Notes under the pieces: model-generated
What the model was told of the DNA's origin: nothing
Databases searched by the model: none
The model's input: only the letters and a program-made list of their open reading frames with translations
Translations under genes and position numbers: made by a program
Part shown: one piece after another, positions 48,625 through 57,589 of the stretch
Numbering within the stretch: the first letter of the stretch is position 1
Layout: each line of letters opens with the position of its first letter
Assembly: GCA_028277765.1 (NCBI GenBank)
Contig: JANQFQ010000006.1
Location: 1 to 64,000 of the forward strand
Source: Desulfobacterales bacterium
Lineage (GTDB): Bacteria > Desulfobacterota > Desulfobacteria > Desulfobacterales > SURF-7
Length of the DNA stretch: 64,000 bases
Direction: 5' to 3'

Positions 48625-50289
48625 TTATTCTCCGCCAATGGGAACCTTAGTCCATCTTTTTGCGCTTACCTCGTCTGTAGAATAATCAGGAAGAATAATA
48701 GGCGCTGTTTTCGGATTCTCAATGCCCGCATCCGTAAGCTCTTTTTCAAACTTTGCCACATGATCCAGTGTAGGCTTTTTCAGATCCACACCTTTTATGT
48801 ATTCAGCGGCCTTGGCGCCGGCTCTCCTGCCAAACGTGATGATGTCCTGAAGGCTGTTCCCCATAAGCCTGTTTTCACCGTGAACGCCCCCCATTACCTC
48901 ACCTGCCGCGTAAAGACCCGGCACCACTGTTTCAGCGTCTGAGTTAATATTCACACCACCGTTCTGGTAATGGAGTGTGGGATAAACCAGCATTGGTTCT
49001 TTGCTGATATCAATACCATGACGCGCGAACTGGATAAACTTCGCGGGAAGTTCTTTTTTTACAGTCCCCTCTCCGTGAATCTCGTCAATCATGGGAGAAT
49101 CCAACCACAACCCCATCCTGCCGGTGGGTGTCATGACCCCTTTCCCCTTTTCCATGGCTTCGCAGATCAGTTCGGCGGATTCAACGTCCCGCGGTTCCAG
49201 TGGAAAGCAGAATTGCTCACCGTCTATATTCAGCACGTGCGCGCCAAGCCCCCTGACCTTTTCCGTGATCAAAAGGCCGACATTCTGCTCCGGATAAACA
49301 ACACCAGTCGGGTGGTACTGGGTTGAATACAGGTATTTGTTGCCAACCCCTACTCTGTAAGCCATCACCACCCCGTCCATTGTAGCACCATAGTGATTTG
49401 TGCAGGCAAATCCTTTGATATGGAGGCGCCCGAAACCGCCTGTGGCAAGGATAACCGCCTTTGCTTTGACAACATAAAATTCCTGTGTTTCAAGGTTGTA
49501 TAGTATTGCTCCAGCACATTTTCCATCTTCATCAAGGATAAGTTCTGCTGCAGGGCAAAACTCCAGTATCGTAATTTTATCCGACCTGTTCCGGGCCTCA
49601 TCCCTGACCACGCGCATAATTTCAGCACCGGTCATATCGCCTGCTGAATGGAGCCGTTTTCTGGAAGATCCGCCAAAATGCCGCACAACCATCCTGCCGT
49701 CTTCAAGCTTGTTGAACATCATGCCCAGTCTTTCCAGCCAGGCGATTGAAAGGGGTGCGTCGTGGGCGAGAGTCGACACCAGATCCGGCTGGTTGGTAAA
49801 ATGACCACCGCCTATCGTGTCAATATAATGATAAAACGGTGAATCGCATTCCTGGCTCGCAGCTTGTATACCACCCTCAGCCATAATCGTATTTGAATCA
49901 CCATGACGGAGTTTAGTTGCCATAATGACATCCGCGCCGCCATCAGACGCGAGCAGAGCCGCAGAGGTTCCTGCGCCGCCACCGCCGATAACGAGTACAT
50001 CGGTTTCATAATCCGGCTCTGAAAGATCCGCTTCATCTTCTTTGATGATTGACTGGGATTCCAGGAGCTCTGCAACCTCCTCCTGAAAGACATCCCCTTT
50101 GTTCGGCCCGACTTTGACTTTCCGTTTTCCATCTTCCTGGTAGTCAGGATGATACTTATTCAAAACCTCTTCCCGTTCTTTCAGGGTTAAAGCAGGATAA
50201 TGCTCATTGTTTTTGGCCATGGCAACCCTGTCCGGCCGGGTCGCTTCAACCTTTTTTATTAATTCTTTCATTTCGGGCGTGTAAGCCAT
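48625..50289 (-). CDS. FAD-dependent fumarate reductase/succinate dehydrogenase-like flavoprotein
   Basis: TDVLVIGGGGAGTSAALLASD, SNTIMAEGGIQAA, YHPTGVVYPE, GENRLMGNSLQDIITFGRRAG; start MAYTPE at 50289. Confidence 0.88.
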   Translation of the reverse strand: MAYTPEMKELIKKVEATRPDRVAMAKNNEHYPALTLKEREEVLNKYHPDYQEDGKRKVKVGPNKGDVFQEEVAELLESQSIIKEDEADLSEPDYETDVLVIGGGGAGTSAALLASDGGADVIMATKLRHGDSNTIMAEGGIQAASQECDSPFYHYIDTIGGGHFTNQPDLVSTLAHDAPLSIAWLERLGMMFNKLEDGRMVVRHFGGSSRKRLHSAGDMTGAEIMRVVRDEARNRSDKITILEFCPAAELILDEDGKCAGAILYNLETQEFYVVKAKAVILATGGFGRLHIKGFACTNHYGATMDGVVMAYRVGVGNKYLYSTQYHPTGVVYPEQNVGLLITEKVRGLGAHVLNIDGEQFCFPLEPRDVESAELICEAMEKGKGVMTPTGRMGLWLDSPMIDEIHGEGTVKKELPAKFIQFARHGIDISKEPMLVYPTLHYQNGGVNINSDAETVVPGLYAAGEVMGGVHGENRLMGNSLQDIITFGRRAGAKAAEYIKGVDLKKPTLDHVAKFEKELTDAGIENPKTAPIILPDYSTDEVSAKRWTKVPIGGE

Positions 50290-50308
50290 TTTATTCTCCT
50301 TTCCTGAA

Positions 50309-51097
50309 CTACAGGTACTGTGTGTCTTCCGGCATCCACTCGCCCGATGGGGCAAGGTCAGGCTCGCGCTCGCGCTCTGTATAAAGCTTTGTGAGCTTCT
50401 CCTTACTCATGCTGGTAAGATCTTCAAGCATTTTGTCGTATTTACCCGAGTTAATTTCTTCCACCCTTTTTTTCAGGTGTTCTGCCTGAGGCTGGATATA
50501 TCTTCCGTATATCCGGCGGACAAGCTGGCCGATATGGAATTGGGGCATTTCACCCATACACCTGCTGGCGCACATACCGCACTGGATGCAGTCAAATGAA
50601 ATTTCTGCGGCTTTTGCCATATCCCCCTGTTTTACGGCTGAAATATACGCAAGTACATCCACATCCATAGGGCATGCCTTTGTGCAGTTGTTGCAGGCCA
50701 CACAGCGGAACACTTCAGGATAAAGCGCGTGAACAGCATCAGCTTCGCCGCCGATCTCTTCAAGATCATATGCGGTGCGGTTAGCCGGATAAAATGGGAT
50801 CTGAGCAAGAAACATGTCCGGCTCAACAACTGTCTGGCAGGCTAGTCCAAAATAGATTTTATAGTCTCCGGCCTTGCGGTAAACCGTTGGACAGGCTCCG
50901 CATATACCGCCGCGGCAGCCCGCGCCTCGAACAAACTTGAACCCGGAATATTCCATGGCCTTCATAATCGTCAGGGTTTCAGGCACCTCATACCGTTTTC
51001 CCATGATATAGACAGGAATAGTGCGGGCACCCTCGGGAAGGATCGCCCTGTCACCGGTCGCCATCTTTGGTGCTTGGGTTTTTTCAGTTTCAGACAT
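50309..51097 (-). CDS. Iron-sulfur subunit (SdhB/TfrB-like)
   Basis: GAGCRGGICGACP (2Fe-2S), CVACNNCTKACPMD, CIQCGMCASRCMG. Confidence 0.85.
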   Translation of the reverse strand: MSETEKTQAPKMATGDRAILPEGARTIPVYIMGKRYEVPETLTIMKAMEYSGFKFVRGAGCRGGICGACPTVYRKAGDYKIYFGLACQTVVEPDMFLAQIPFYPANRTAYDLEEIGGEADAVHALYPEVFRCVACNNCTKACPMDVDVLAYISAVKQGDMAKAAEISFDCIQCGMCASRCMGEMPQFHIGQLVRRIYGRYIQPQAEHLKKRVEEINSGKYDKMLEDLTSMSKEKLTKLYTEREREPDLAPSGEWMPEDTQYL

Positions 51098-51149
51098 ATC
51101 AGTTTCTCCTTAAAAATATACGCTTTATTCCAATCCCTTTAAACCGGGA

Positions 51150-51992
51150 TTAGAGAAAATTTTTACGCTTTAATAACTCTCCAGCATTCCCTGTGTTAAG
51201 TTCAAACCTGCTCACCTCAGCATCCAGGCCAAGGGCGGCGGCCAGCAGTTGCGTAAAATAAAAGATCTGGACATCCTGCTCTTTACCAAGATTATATTCG
51301 CATAGCGGACAACTCGCGGCGAGCGCTTCTGCACCGGCTGTCTGGGCCGTGCTGATGATTTTTCCGGCAGCATCCTGGACTGCTTCAGCATTTCCAAGGA
51401 CCTGGTATGAACCGCAGCACATTGCAGCACCTGGGAAATCAACCGGAATCGCGCCTATGGCTTCAAGAAATCCAGACATCAGTTCAAAGCTCCCCAGAGG
51501 TTCTATCCCAACTTCCTCAGGCCGCTGAAGGGTACATCCATAATAGGGTGCCACTTTAAGGTCTGTGAGCGGTTTTTTTACTTTTTCCTTAACCTTATCC
51601 CATCCGATCTCATCCCGGAGAAATGTCAAAAGATGCAACACTTCCACTTCACCTGCGTAATCAATCTCTTCATCCATAAATCGGTTTATGGTATCCCGTT
51701 TCTCCTCATCTTCTTTCATCATTAGATTGGCCCGGGCAAGAGTGTTGTAGCACATGGAACAGATGGTCACTACCTTATCCCCCCCCTGCTCCTTTACCCT
51801 GATAAGGTCGCGCACAGGGGCAACCTTGTGGATAAGATCATCTTCAGCAAGTGAATATACAGCACCGCAGCAGTTCCAGCGTTCAATCTCCTCAACTTCA
51901 CAGCCAAGTGCTTCAAGGGAGGCCACAGCGGAATCTTCAAGGTTCTTTGCTTTGTATTTTAAGGTACATCCTGGATAGTATTTTATTTTCAT
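51150..51992 (-). CDS. HdrB-like CCG protein
   Basis: YYPGCTLKYKAKNLEDSAVASLEALGCEVEEIERWNCCGAVY; APYYGCTLQRP...AMCCGSYQVLGN. Confidence 0.9.
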   Translation of the reverse strand: MKIKYYPGCTLKYKAKNLEDSAVASLEALGCEVEEIERWNCCGAVYSLAEDDLIHKVAPVRDLIRVKEQGGDKVVTICSMCYNTLARANLMMKEDEEKRDTINRFMDEEIDYAGEVEVLHLLTFLRDEIGWDKVKEKVKKPLTDLKVAPYYGCTLQRPEEVGIEPLGSFELMSGFLEAIGAIPVDFPGAAMCCGSYQVLGNAEAVQDAAGKIISTAQTAGAEALAASCPLCEYNLGKEQDVQIFYFTQLLAAALGLDAEVSRFELNTGNAGELLKRKNFL

Positions 51993-52001
51993 TACTTACC
52001 T

Positions 52002-52406
52002 CTAACTCGTCAGCTTCCGAAAACCGGCAACCAGTGCTATTTGCGGACAATTCTTGATCTCTTCGGCAGTCATTTTTGACGGTTCTATAAAGTTTTCATT
52101 TTTTCTGAGGGTCAGCTGCCTTACAGCTTCCATGACACGCGCCAGATCAATCCCCCTGGGGCATCTTACCGAACATGTATGACATGAAGCACATACCCAG
52201 CAGGTATTCTGTTCGTGGAGCATCTCATCCATTCCGAGCTGGGCCAGATGAATGGCTTTGCGGGGAGTACATTTCATGTGCTCTGACATCGGACATGACG
52301 CAGAGCATGTTCCGCACTGCATGCATAGCTTAATATCCTGACCGCTAAGCTCTTTAATTTTTTCAAAAAATTCATCTGCCGATTTTTTTGGAATGATAAC
52401 GGACAT
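52002..52406 (-). CDS. HdrC-like ferredoxin subunit
   Basis: CMQCGTCSASCPMSEHMKCTPRKAIHLAQLG; CWVCASCHTCSVRCPRGIDLARVMEAVRQL. Confidence 0.9.
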   Translation of the reverse strand: MSVIIPKKSADEFFEKIKELSGQDIKLCMQCGTCSASCPMSEHMKCTPRKAIHLAQLGMDEMLHEQNTCWVCASCHTCSVRCPRGIDLARVMEAVRQLTLRKNENFIEPSKMTAEEIKNCPQIALVAGFRKLTS

Positions 52407-52708
52407 TAAGTTCCTCTCTGATAGCTTTTCTAAATCCCATACAGCAGGGCTGTATGATGCCGGGGCATCCCTTCTTCAGAATACGGATAGCCCAAGATCA
52501 ATTATAAGCTGTTGATAAAACAGTCAAATTAAAACAAACTGCCGAGCTGCAAAAAAGATTCATATATATTTAATAAAAAGATTAATGTCAATCAATAATA
52601 CTATCTTATAGTTATTTTAGACACTAATACTGGACTTTAATTAATAATAGGATGTTGAAACTGATGAATCGGAATAAGGCAGGTTTTGTAATGATTTGTA
52701 TCGTTACT

Positions 52709-54400
52709 TTACCATCCCAGCTTTTTAAAAATCCATTTTTCAAGAATATCAAAGACATTCGCTCTTTTAAACGGCTTTGTGATAAAGTCATTCATGCCGG
52801 CGTCAAGGCACTCTTTCTTAAACTCATTCTGAGTGTGGGCGCTCATCGCAATGATCGGCACAACATCATACCCGTTTTCCCGGATTTTTCTGGTTGCTTC
52901 AATGCCATCCAACTCCGGCATCTGGATATCCATGAAAATTAAATTATAATATTCAGGATTCTTCATATATTTTTCAATCACTTCCAAGCCGTTTTTGGCT
53001 ATGTCAACCTGGTATCCGGCTTTTGTGAGAATCATCTCGGTCAGCTTTTGGTTAACCGGGTTGTCTTCAGCCACAAGAATACGTAAAGAGTACTTAATAG
53101 ATTCCCTGACTGAATACTGGGTAACAATTTTCTTTTGAGTTGCTGATCCTTTTTTCCCTTGATCATCCTTCCGTATGATAAGCCTTTCCAGGATTTGGTA
53201 AAATTTTTCCCTGCGGAACGGCTTACTAATGAAACCGTTAAAACCAGCCTCTTCACAGTGTTTCGCGTTCCTGTCCATGGTTGAAGACAGGGCAATCAAC
53301 GGGATATCTGAAAACTCGGTTTTTAATGACCGGATCTGTTCCGCAAGTTTAAGGCCATTTAAGCCGGATATTTGGACGTGAATTATACCGATATCAAAAA
53401 AAACATCCTGTGCAGCATGGTTTTCCAGGGTAGGCACAGTCTGATCACCCTGCTCAACCGTCACAGGCCGCATACCAACGGGCTCAAGTATTTTCACAAG
53501 CATTTCCAGGTTGCTCAGGTTATCGTCCACAACAAGTATCCTCTTCTCCTTGAGAGAAACAGGAGTCAGTTGTCTTATTTCCCCTATGGACGCTTTTTCC
53601 AGCCAAGACGTAAAATGAAATGTGCTTCCCTGGCCGATTTCACTTTCAGCCCATATATTCCCTTCCATAATATTGGCAATCTGTTTGCAGATGGATAATC
53701 CCAGACCTGTCCCGCCGAATTTTCTCGTGGTTGAGTCGTCCGCCTGAATAAAGGGTGAAAAGACGTCCGGCAGTTTCTCCTTTGGTATGCCGATACCGGT
53801 GTCTATGATTTTGGAATGAATTTTTATCCTGTCGTCATTTTCCTCTTCAATATCTATTGAGAGTGTAATTGTTCCATCCTCTGTGAATTTTGATGCGTTC
53901 CCCATCAGGTTGATAAGGACCTGCTTAAATCGGAGAGGATCACCTTTAACGTATGAAGGCAAGGTGTCCCCGATATTACAGAAGATCTCAACAGACTTTG
54001 ATCCTATGCGGGGGCGAATAAGTTCGCACACATCATAAACAAGAAGTTCCAGGTCAAAATCAATTTTCTCAATCTCCATCCTGCCAGCATCGATCTTGGA
54101 AAAGTCGAGGATGTCATTAATCAGACAGAGAAGAGACTCCCCGCACCGCCGTATCAGTTTCGCATGTTCAACCTGTTCATCGTCAAGACTGGTCTCAAGA
54201 AGCATTTCCGTAAAACCGATTATCCCGTTCAAGGGTGTGCGTATCTCATGACTCACTGTGGCCAGAAAATTGCTTTTTCCCGATCCTCCTGCTTCATCTT
54301 TATGGTTTTTTTCTGTTAAAGCTTGGTCATAAAGAAGAACTTTTCCTTCAAGGTCCTTGATCTTCTGCTCCAGCTCTTCATATGTAGACTTGTTAGCCAA
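52709..54400 (-). CDS. Hybrid histidine kinase (HisKA-HATPase-REC-REC)
   Basis: SNFLATVSHEIRTPLNGIIGF, DTGIGIPKEKLPDVFSPFIQAD, two receivers (RILVVDDNLSN; RILVAEDNPVNQKL). Confidence 0.93.
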   Translation of the reverse strand: MANKSTYEELEQKIKDLEGKVLLYDQALTEKNHKDEAGGSGKSNFLATVSHEIRTPLNGIIGFTEMLLETSLDDEQVEHAKLIRRCGESLLCLINDILDFSKIDAGRMEIEKIDFDLELLVYDVCELIRPRIGSKSVEIFCNIGDTLPSYVKGDPLRFKQVLINLMGNASKFTEDGTITLSIDIEEENDDRIKIHSKIIDTGIGIPKEKLPDVFSPFIQADDSTTRKFGGTGLGLSICKQIANIMEGNIWAESEIGQGSTFHFTSWLEKASIGEIRQLTPVSLKEKRILVVDDNLSNLEMLVKILEPVGMRPVTVEQGDQTVPTLENHAAQDVFFDIGIIHVQISGLNGLKLAEQIRSLKTEFSDIPLIALSSTMDRNAKHCEEAGFNGFISKPFRREKFYQILERLIIRKDDQGKKGSATQKKIVTQYSVRESIKYSLRILVAEDNPVNQKLTEMILTKAGYQVDIAKNGLEVIEKYMKNPEYYNLIFMDIQMPELDGIEATRKIRENGYDVVPIIAMSAHTQNEFKKECLDAGMNDFITKPFKRANVFDILEKWIFKKLGW

Positions 54401-54678
54401 TCGAATTCCCTGTTAATTTTTATTTGGTTAGACTCTTATATTATATATAAAAAGTTTGGTTTGTCAATTTTATGGGCGATCAGACCATTAAAAAAATCCA
54501 TAACAACTTTTAATGTTCTGTACAAAAGGCAGTGCCTGTTATGCAAAAAACAAATAATCGTAAAATTTATAATGCTTTTATTTTTATTATATGTTAAAAT
54601 AGTTTAACTTTCGTATTGAAGATTCATACTCTGACCTGGTTAATTAAGCATCAAACAATATTTAAAAGGGGCAAAAAA

Positions 54679-55050
54679 ATGAAACGTATTCTCATTATTG
54701 ATGATGACACGCAATTTTTAGGTACCCTCCGCAAGATGCTAGTTAGAGAAGGGTATACTGTTGACGAAGCCATAGATGGGAAAACCGGCATGGTGATGTT
54801 TCAAAGTTTTCATCCAGATCTCATTATTACTGATTTAATAATGCCCAATAGAGACGGCGTTGAAACAATAAGCGAGTTGAAAAGTTTTTATCCGGGGGTC
54901 AGGATCATCGCCATGTCTGGGGGAGATCCTAATAACGCGGGTTTACAAAACTATCCTGAATTAGCTATGAATTTCGGAGCCGATGTTTTTCTGCCAAAAC
55001 CCCTGGATCGCGGTGACCTAATAGCGAATGTCAGAAAACTTATAAATTGA
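54679..55050 (+). CDS. Response regulator receiver
   Basis: MKRILIIDDDTQFL...DLIITDLIMPNRDG. Confidence 0.9.
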   Translation: MKRILIIDDDTQFLGTLRKMLVREGYTVDEAIDGKTGMVMFQSFHPDLIITDLIMPNRDGVETISELKSFYPGVRIIAMSGGDPNNAGLQNYPELAMNFGADVFLPKPLDRGDLIANVRKLIN

Positions 55051-55254
55051 ATTGGCTTGCATATATCCATTATAAAGATGATTACCTTCAAGGAATAAAA
55101 ATCCCTATCGGTTTTTCCTGATTTGCCGAAAGCCTTTAAAAAAACGTTTGAACCATTTTCGCATTAATTATAGACTTTTTTATCCTTGTATGATTAATGT
55201 GTATATTAATTAGTTTTGAACTTCCTCCATACTTAATTTTTATTATAGAATTAT

Positions 55255-56715
55255 ATGCCAAAAATATTAATAATTGACGACAACTTTGAAGTTCAGACGT
55301 TTCTCTCCAGTGTTATAAAGAAACGAATACCCAACAGTAGTGTCAGAATAGCTTCATCAGGGTTAGATGGTATTGAAAAAGCAAAAAACGAACTCCCTGA
55401 TACAATCCTCCTGGATATAAAAATGGGCAATATGGATGGTTTTGAAGTATGTCATCAACTGAAATCCACCGAAGAAACAAAGCATATCCCGGTCATTATT
55501 CTTACCGGAATAATGACCGATACAAAAAGCAGAATTAAGGGCCTCGACATCGGAGCTGATGCTTTTTTGACAAAACCTATTGAAACAGCCGCCCTGGTCG
55601 CCCAGGTCAATGTCATGCTCAGGATCAAAAGGGCTGATGACCGCCTGCGAGATGAAAAGGAATGGCTTAAAAATACAGCCCATGAAAGTGAAGAAAAATA
55701 CCGTCTGATGTTTGAAAAAATGGTCAGCGGTTTTGCTATCATCAGGATAGTGTATGATCATGGCAGGCCTGTAGATTATGTTTACCTGGATGTAAATCCC
55801 GCCCATGAAAAGCATACCGGAATTAAGGGAACAGATATTTTAGGGAAAACAGGAACAGAAGTCATAAGCGGCCTTAAAAAGGAATGGATTGAAACACTTG
55901 CCCGGGTTGACCAAACCGGCGATCCCATAGAAAGTGAATATTATTTTGAAGGATTAAACAGCTGGCTTAAAATTTTCGCTTACAGGCCTCAGACAGGGCT
56001 TGTTGCGGTCTCTTTTGAGAATATTACAGAGCGAAAACTGGCTGAAAATGAATTGATGCAATCCAGGGAACAGTTACGCAGTCTTTCTGTATATCTGCAG
56101 TCGGTCAGGGAAGAGGAACGTACCCTTATCGCACGAGAACTGCATGATGAGCTGGGTCAAACCTTAACAGCTTTAAAGATAGATCTGTCCTGTTTAAATG
56201 AAATGCTGCCGAGAGAACTTGAAACCGCTATTAATAAAATTGATACAATGTCTGAAATTATCAGCGATACAATACAGTTTACAAAAAAAATGGTCTCGGA
56301 TTTGCGGCCGAGCATTCTGGATAACCTTGGTTTAACCGCTGCCATTGAATGGCAGGCTAAAGAATTTCAAAAACGCACAGGAATAAACTGCAATCTCAAT
56401 TTAGGTCTTAACAATATTAAGCTTGACCAGGATCTGGCAACAGCTCTTTTCCGTATCTTCCAGGAAACCCTGACGAATGTTGCCCGCCATGCTGATGCAA
56501 CAGATATTGACATGAACCTGATTCAAAAAGATAATAATCTGGAACTAACGGTTGTTGATAACGGCAAAGGTATATCTGATGAACGTATTGCAAATCCGAA
56601 ATCATTCGGTTTAATAGGAATAAGGGAAAGAGTACTTCAGTTTGGAGGCAAATACAATATTAACGGCATTAACAAACAGGGAACAGCTGTATCTGTAAGT
56701 GTCCCAATTAAATAA
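55255..56715 (+). CDS. REC-PAS-HisKA_3 sensor kinase (NarX/DegS type)
   Basis: Receiver; RELHDELGQTLTALKIDLS (HisKA_3); VVDNGKGISDERIANPKSFGLIGIRERV. Confidence 0.92.
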   Translation: MPKILIIDDNFEVQTFLSSVIKKRIPNSSVRIASSGLDGIEKAKNELPDTILLDIKMGNMDGFEVCHQLKSTEETKHIPVIILTGIMTDTKSRIKGLDIGADAFLTKPIETAALVAQVNVMLRIKRADDRLRDEKEWLKNTAHESEEKYRLMFEKMVSGFAIIRIVYDHGRPVDYVYLDVNPAHEKHTGIKGTDILGKTGTEVISGLKKEWIETLARVDQTGDPIESEYYFEGLNSWLKIFAYRPQTGLVAVSFENITERKLAENELMQSREQLRSLSVYLQSVREEERTLIARELHDELGQTLTALKIDLSCLNEMLPRELETAINKIDTMSEIISDTIQFTKKMVSDLRPSILDNLGLTAAIEWQAKEFQKRTGINCNLNLGLNNIKLDQDLATALFRIFQETLTNVARHADATDIDMNLIQKDNNLELTVVDNGKGISDERIANPKSFGLIGIRERVLQFGGKYNINGINKQGTAVSVSVPIK

Positions 56716-56731
56716 TACAGGATACAGGACT

Positions 56732-57364
56732 ATGATAAAACTTCTTATCGCTGATGATCATACTATTGTTCGCAAGGGCCTGAAACAGCTAATCCAGACG
56801 GCAAAGGATATGTCTGTTGTTGATGAAGCTTCCAGTGCTTCTGAAGCTATAGACAAAATCCGTCAATCGAGATATGATGTTATTGTAACTGATATCACCA
56901 TGCCGGGAATGAACGGGCTTGATCTTTTAAAAATATTGCGTAAAGAGAAACCCGACCTCCCTGTTCTTGTGCTGAGCATGCACCCTGAAGAACAGTATGC
57001 GGTTCGCTGTTTTAAATCAGGAGCCGCAGGCTATCTGACAAAAGACAGCGCTCCGAATGAACTGATTGACGCCATACGCAAAGCAAACAAAGGCGGCAAA
57101 TATGTCAGTGTGGCCCTTGCTGAAAAACTGGCATTGGCGCTCGACATGGATACAGATAAAATGCCCCATGAAACACTTTCAGACCGTGAGTTTCAGGTCT
57201 TGAAGCTAATCGCCAGCGGCAAAACCATAAAAGATATTGCTGATGAGATGAATTTAAGTTCTAAAACTGTCAGCACCTACAGAACCCGTATCCTTGAAAA
57301 AACGAGGATGAATTCAAACTCAGAACTAACACATTATGCCATAAAAAACGATCTGGTAATATAA
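56732..57364 (+). CDS. NarL/LuxR-family response regulator
   Basis: MIKLLIADDHTIVRKGLKQLI...LSDREFQVLKLIASGKTIKDIADEMNLSSKTVSTYRTRI. Confidence 0.95.
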   Translation: MIKLLIADDHTIVRKGLKQLIQTAKDMSVVDEASSASEAIDKIRQSRYDVIVTDITMPGMNGLDLLKILRKEKPDLPVLVLSMHPEEQYAVRCFKSGAAGYLTKDSAPNELIDAIRKANKGGKYVSVALAEKLALALDMDTDKMPHETLSDREFQVLKLIASGKTIKDIADEMNLSSKTVSTYRTRILEKTRMNSNSELTHYAIKNDLVI

Positions 57365-57589
57365 AATATATTTAAACCTGTTAACTTTTCATATAATGCT
57401 TCTATTTTATTCTTTTTTGTAGGACAAATACTGACAAGTTTAACTTTAAACATCCTACATAAAAATCATCAATGCGCTGATACACAAATTCTTTTTTATA
57501 ATGTATAGTGAAAAAAGTGGGGGGTCTATTTAAACTTAAAAGATGTATGTTAAGCGCCATGTCGTAGCAGTAACAAAGGAGAAAAGTTT

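Noticed and set aside
52438-52470. Two small hairpins upstream of hdrC (CATACAGC-AGG-GCTGTATG; ATGCCGGGGCAT)
   Set aside because: Short and adjacent stems without a clear promoter or Rfam-like pattern; could be ordinary leader structure
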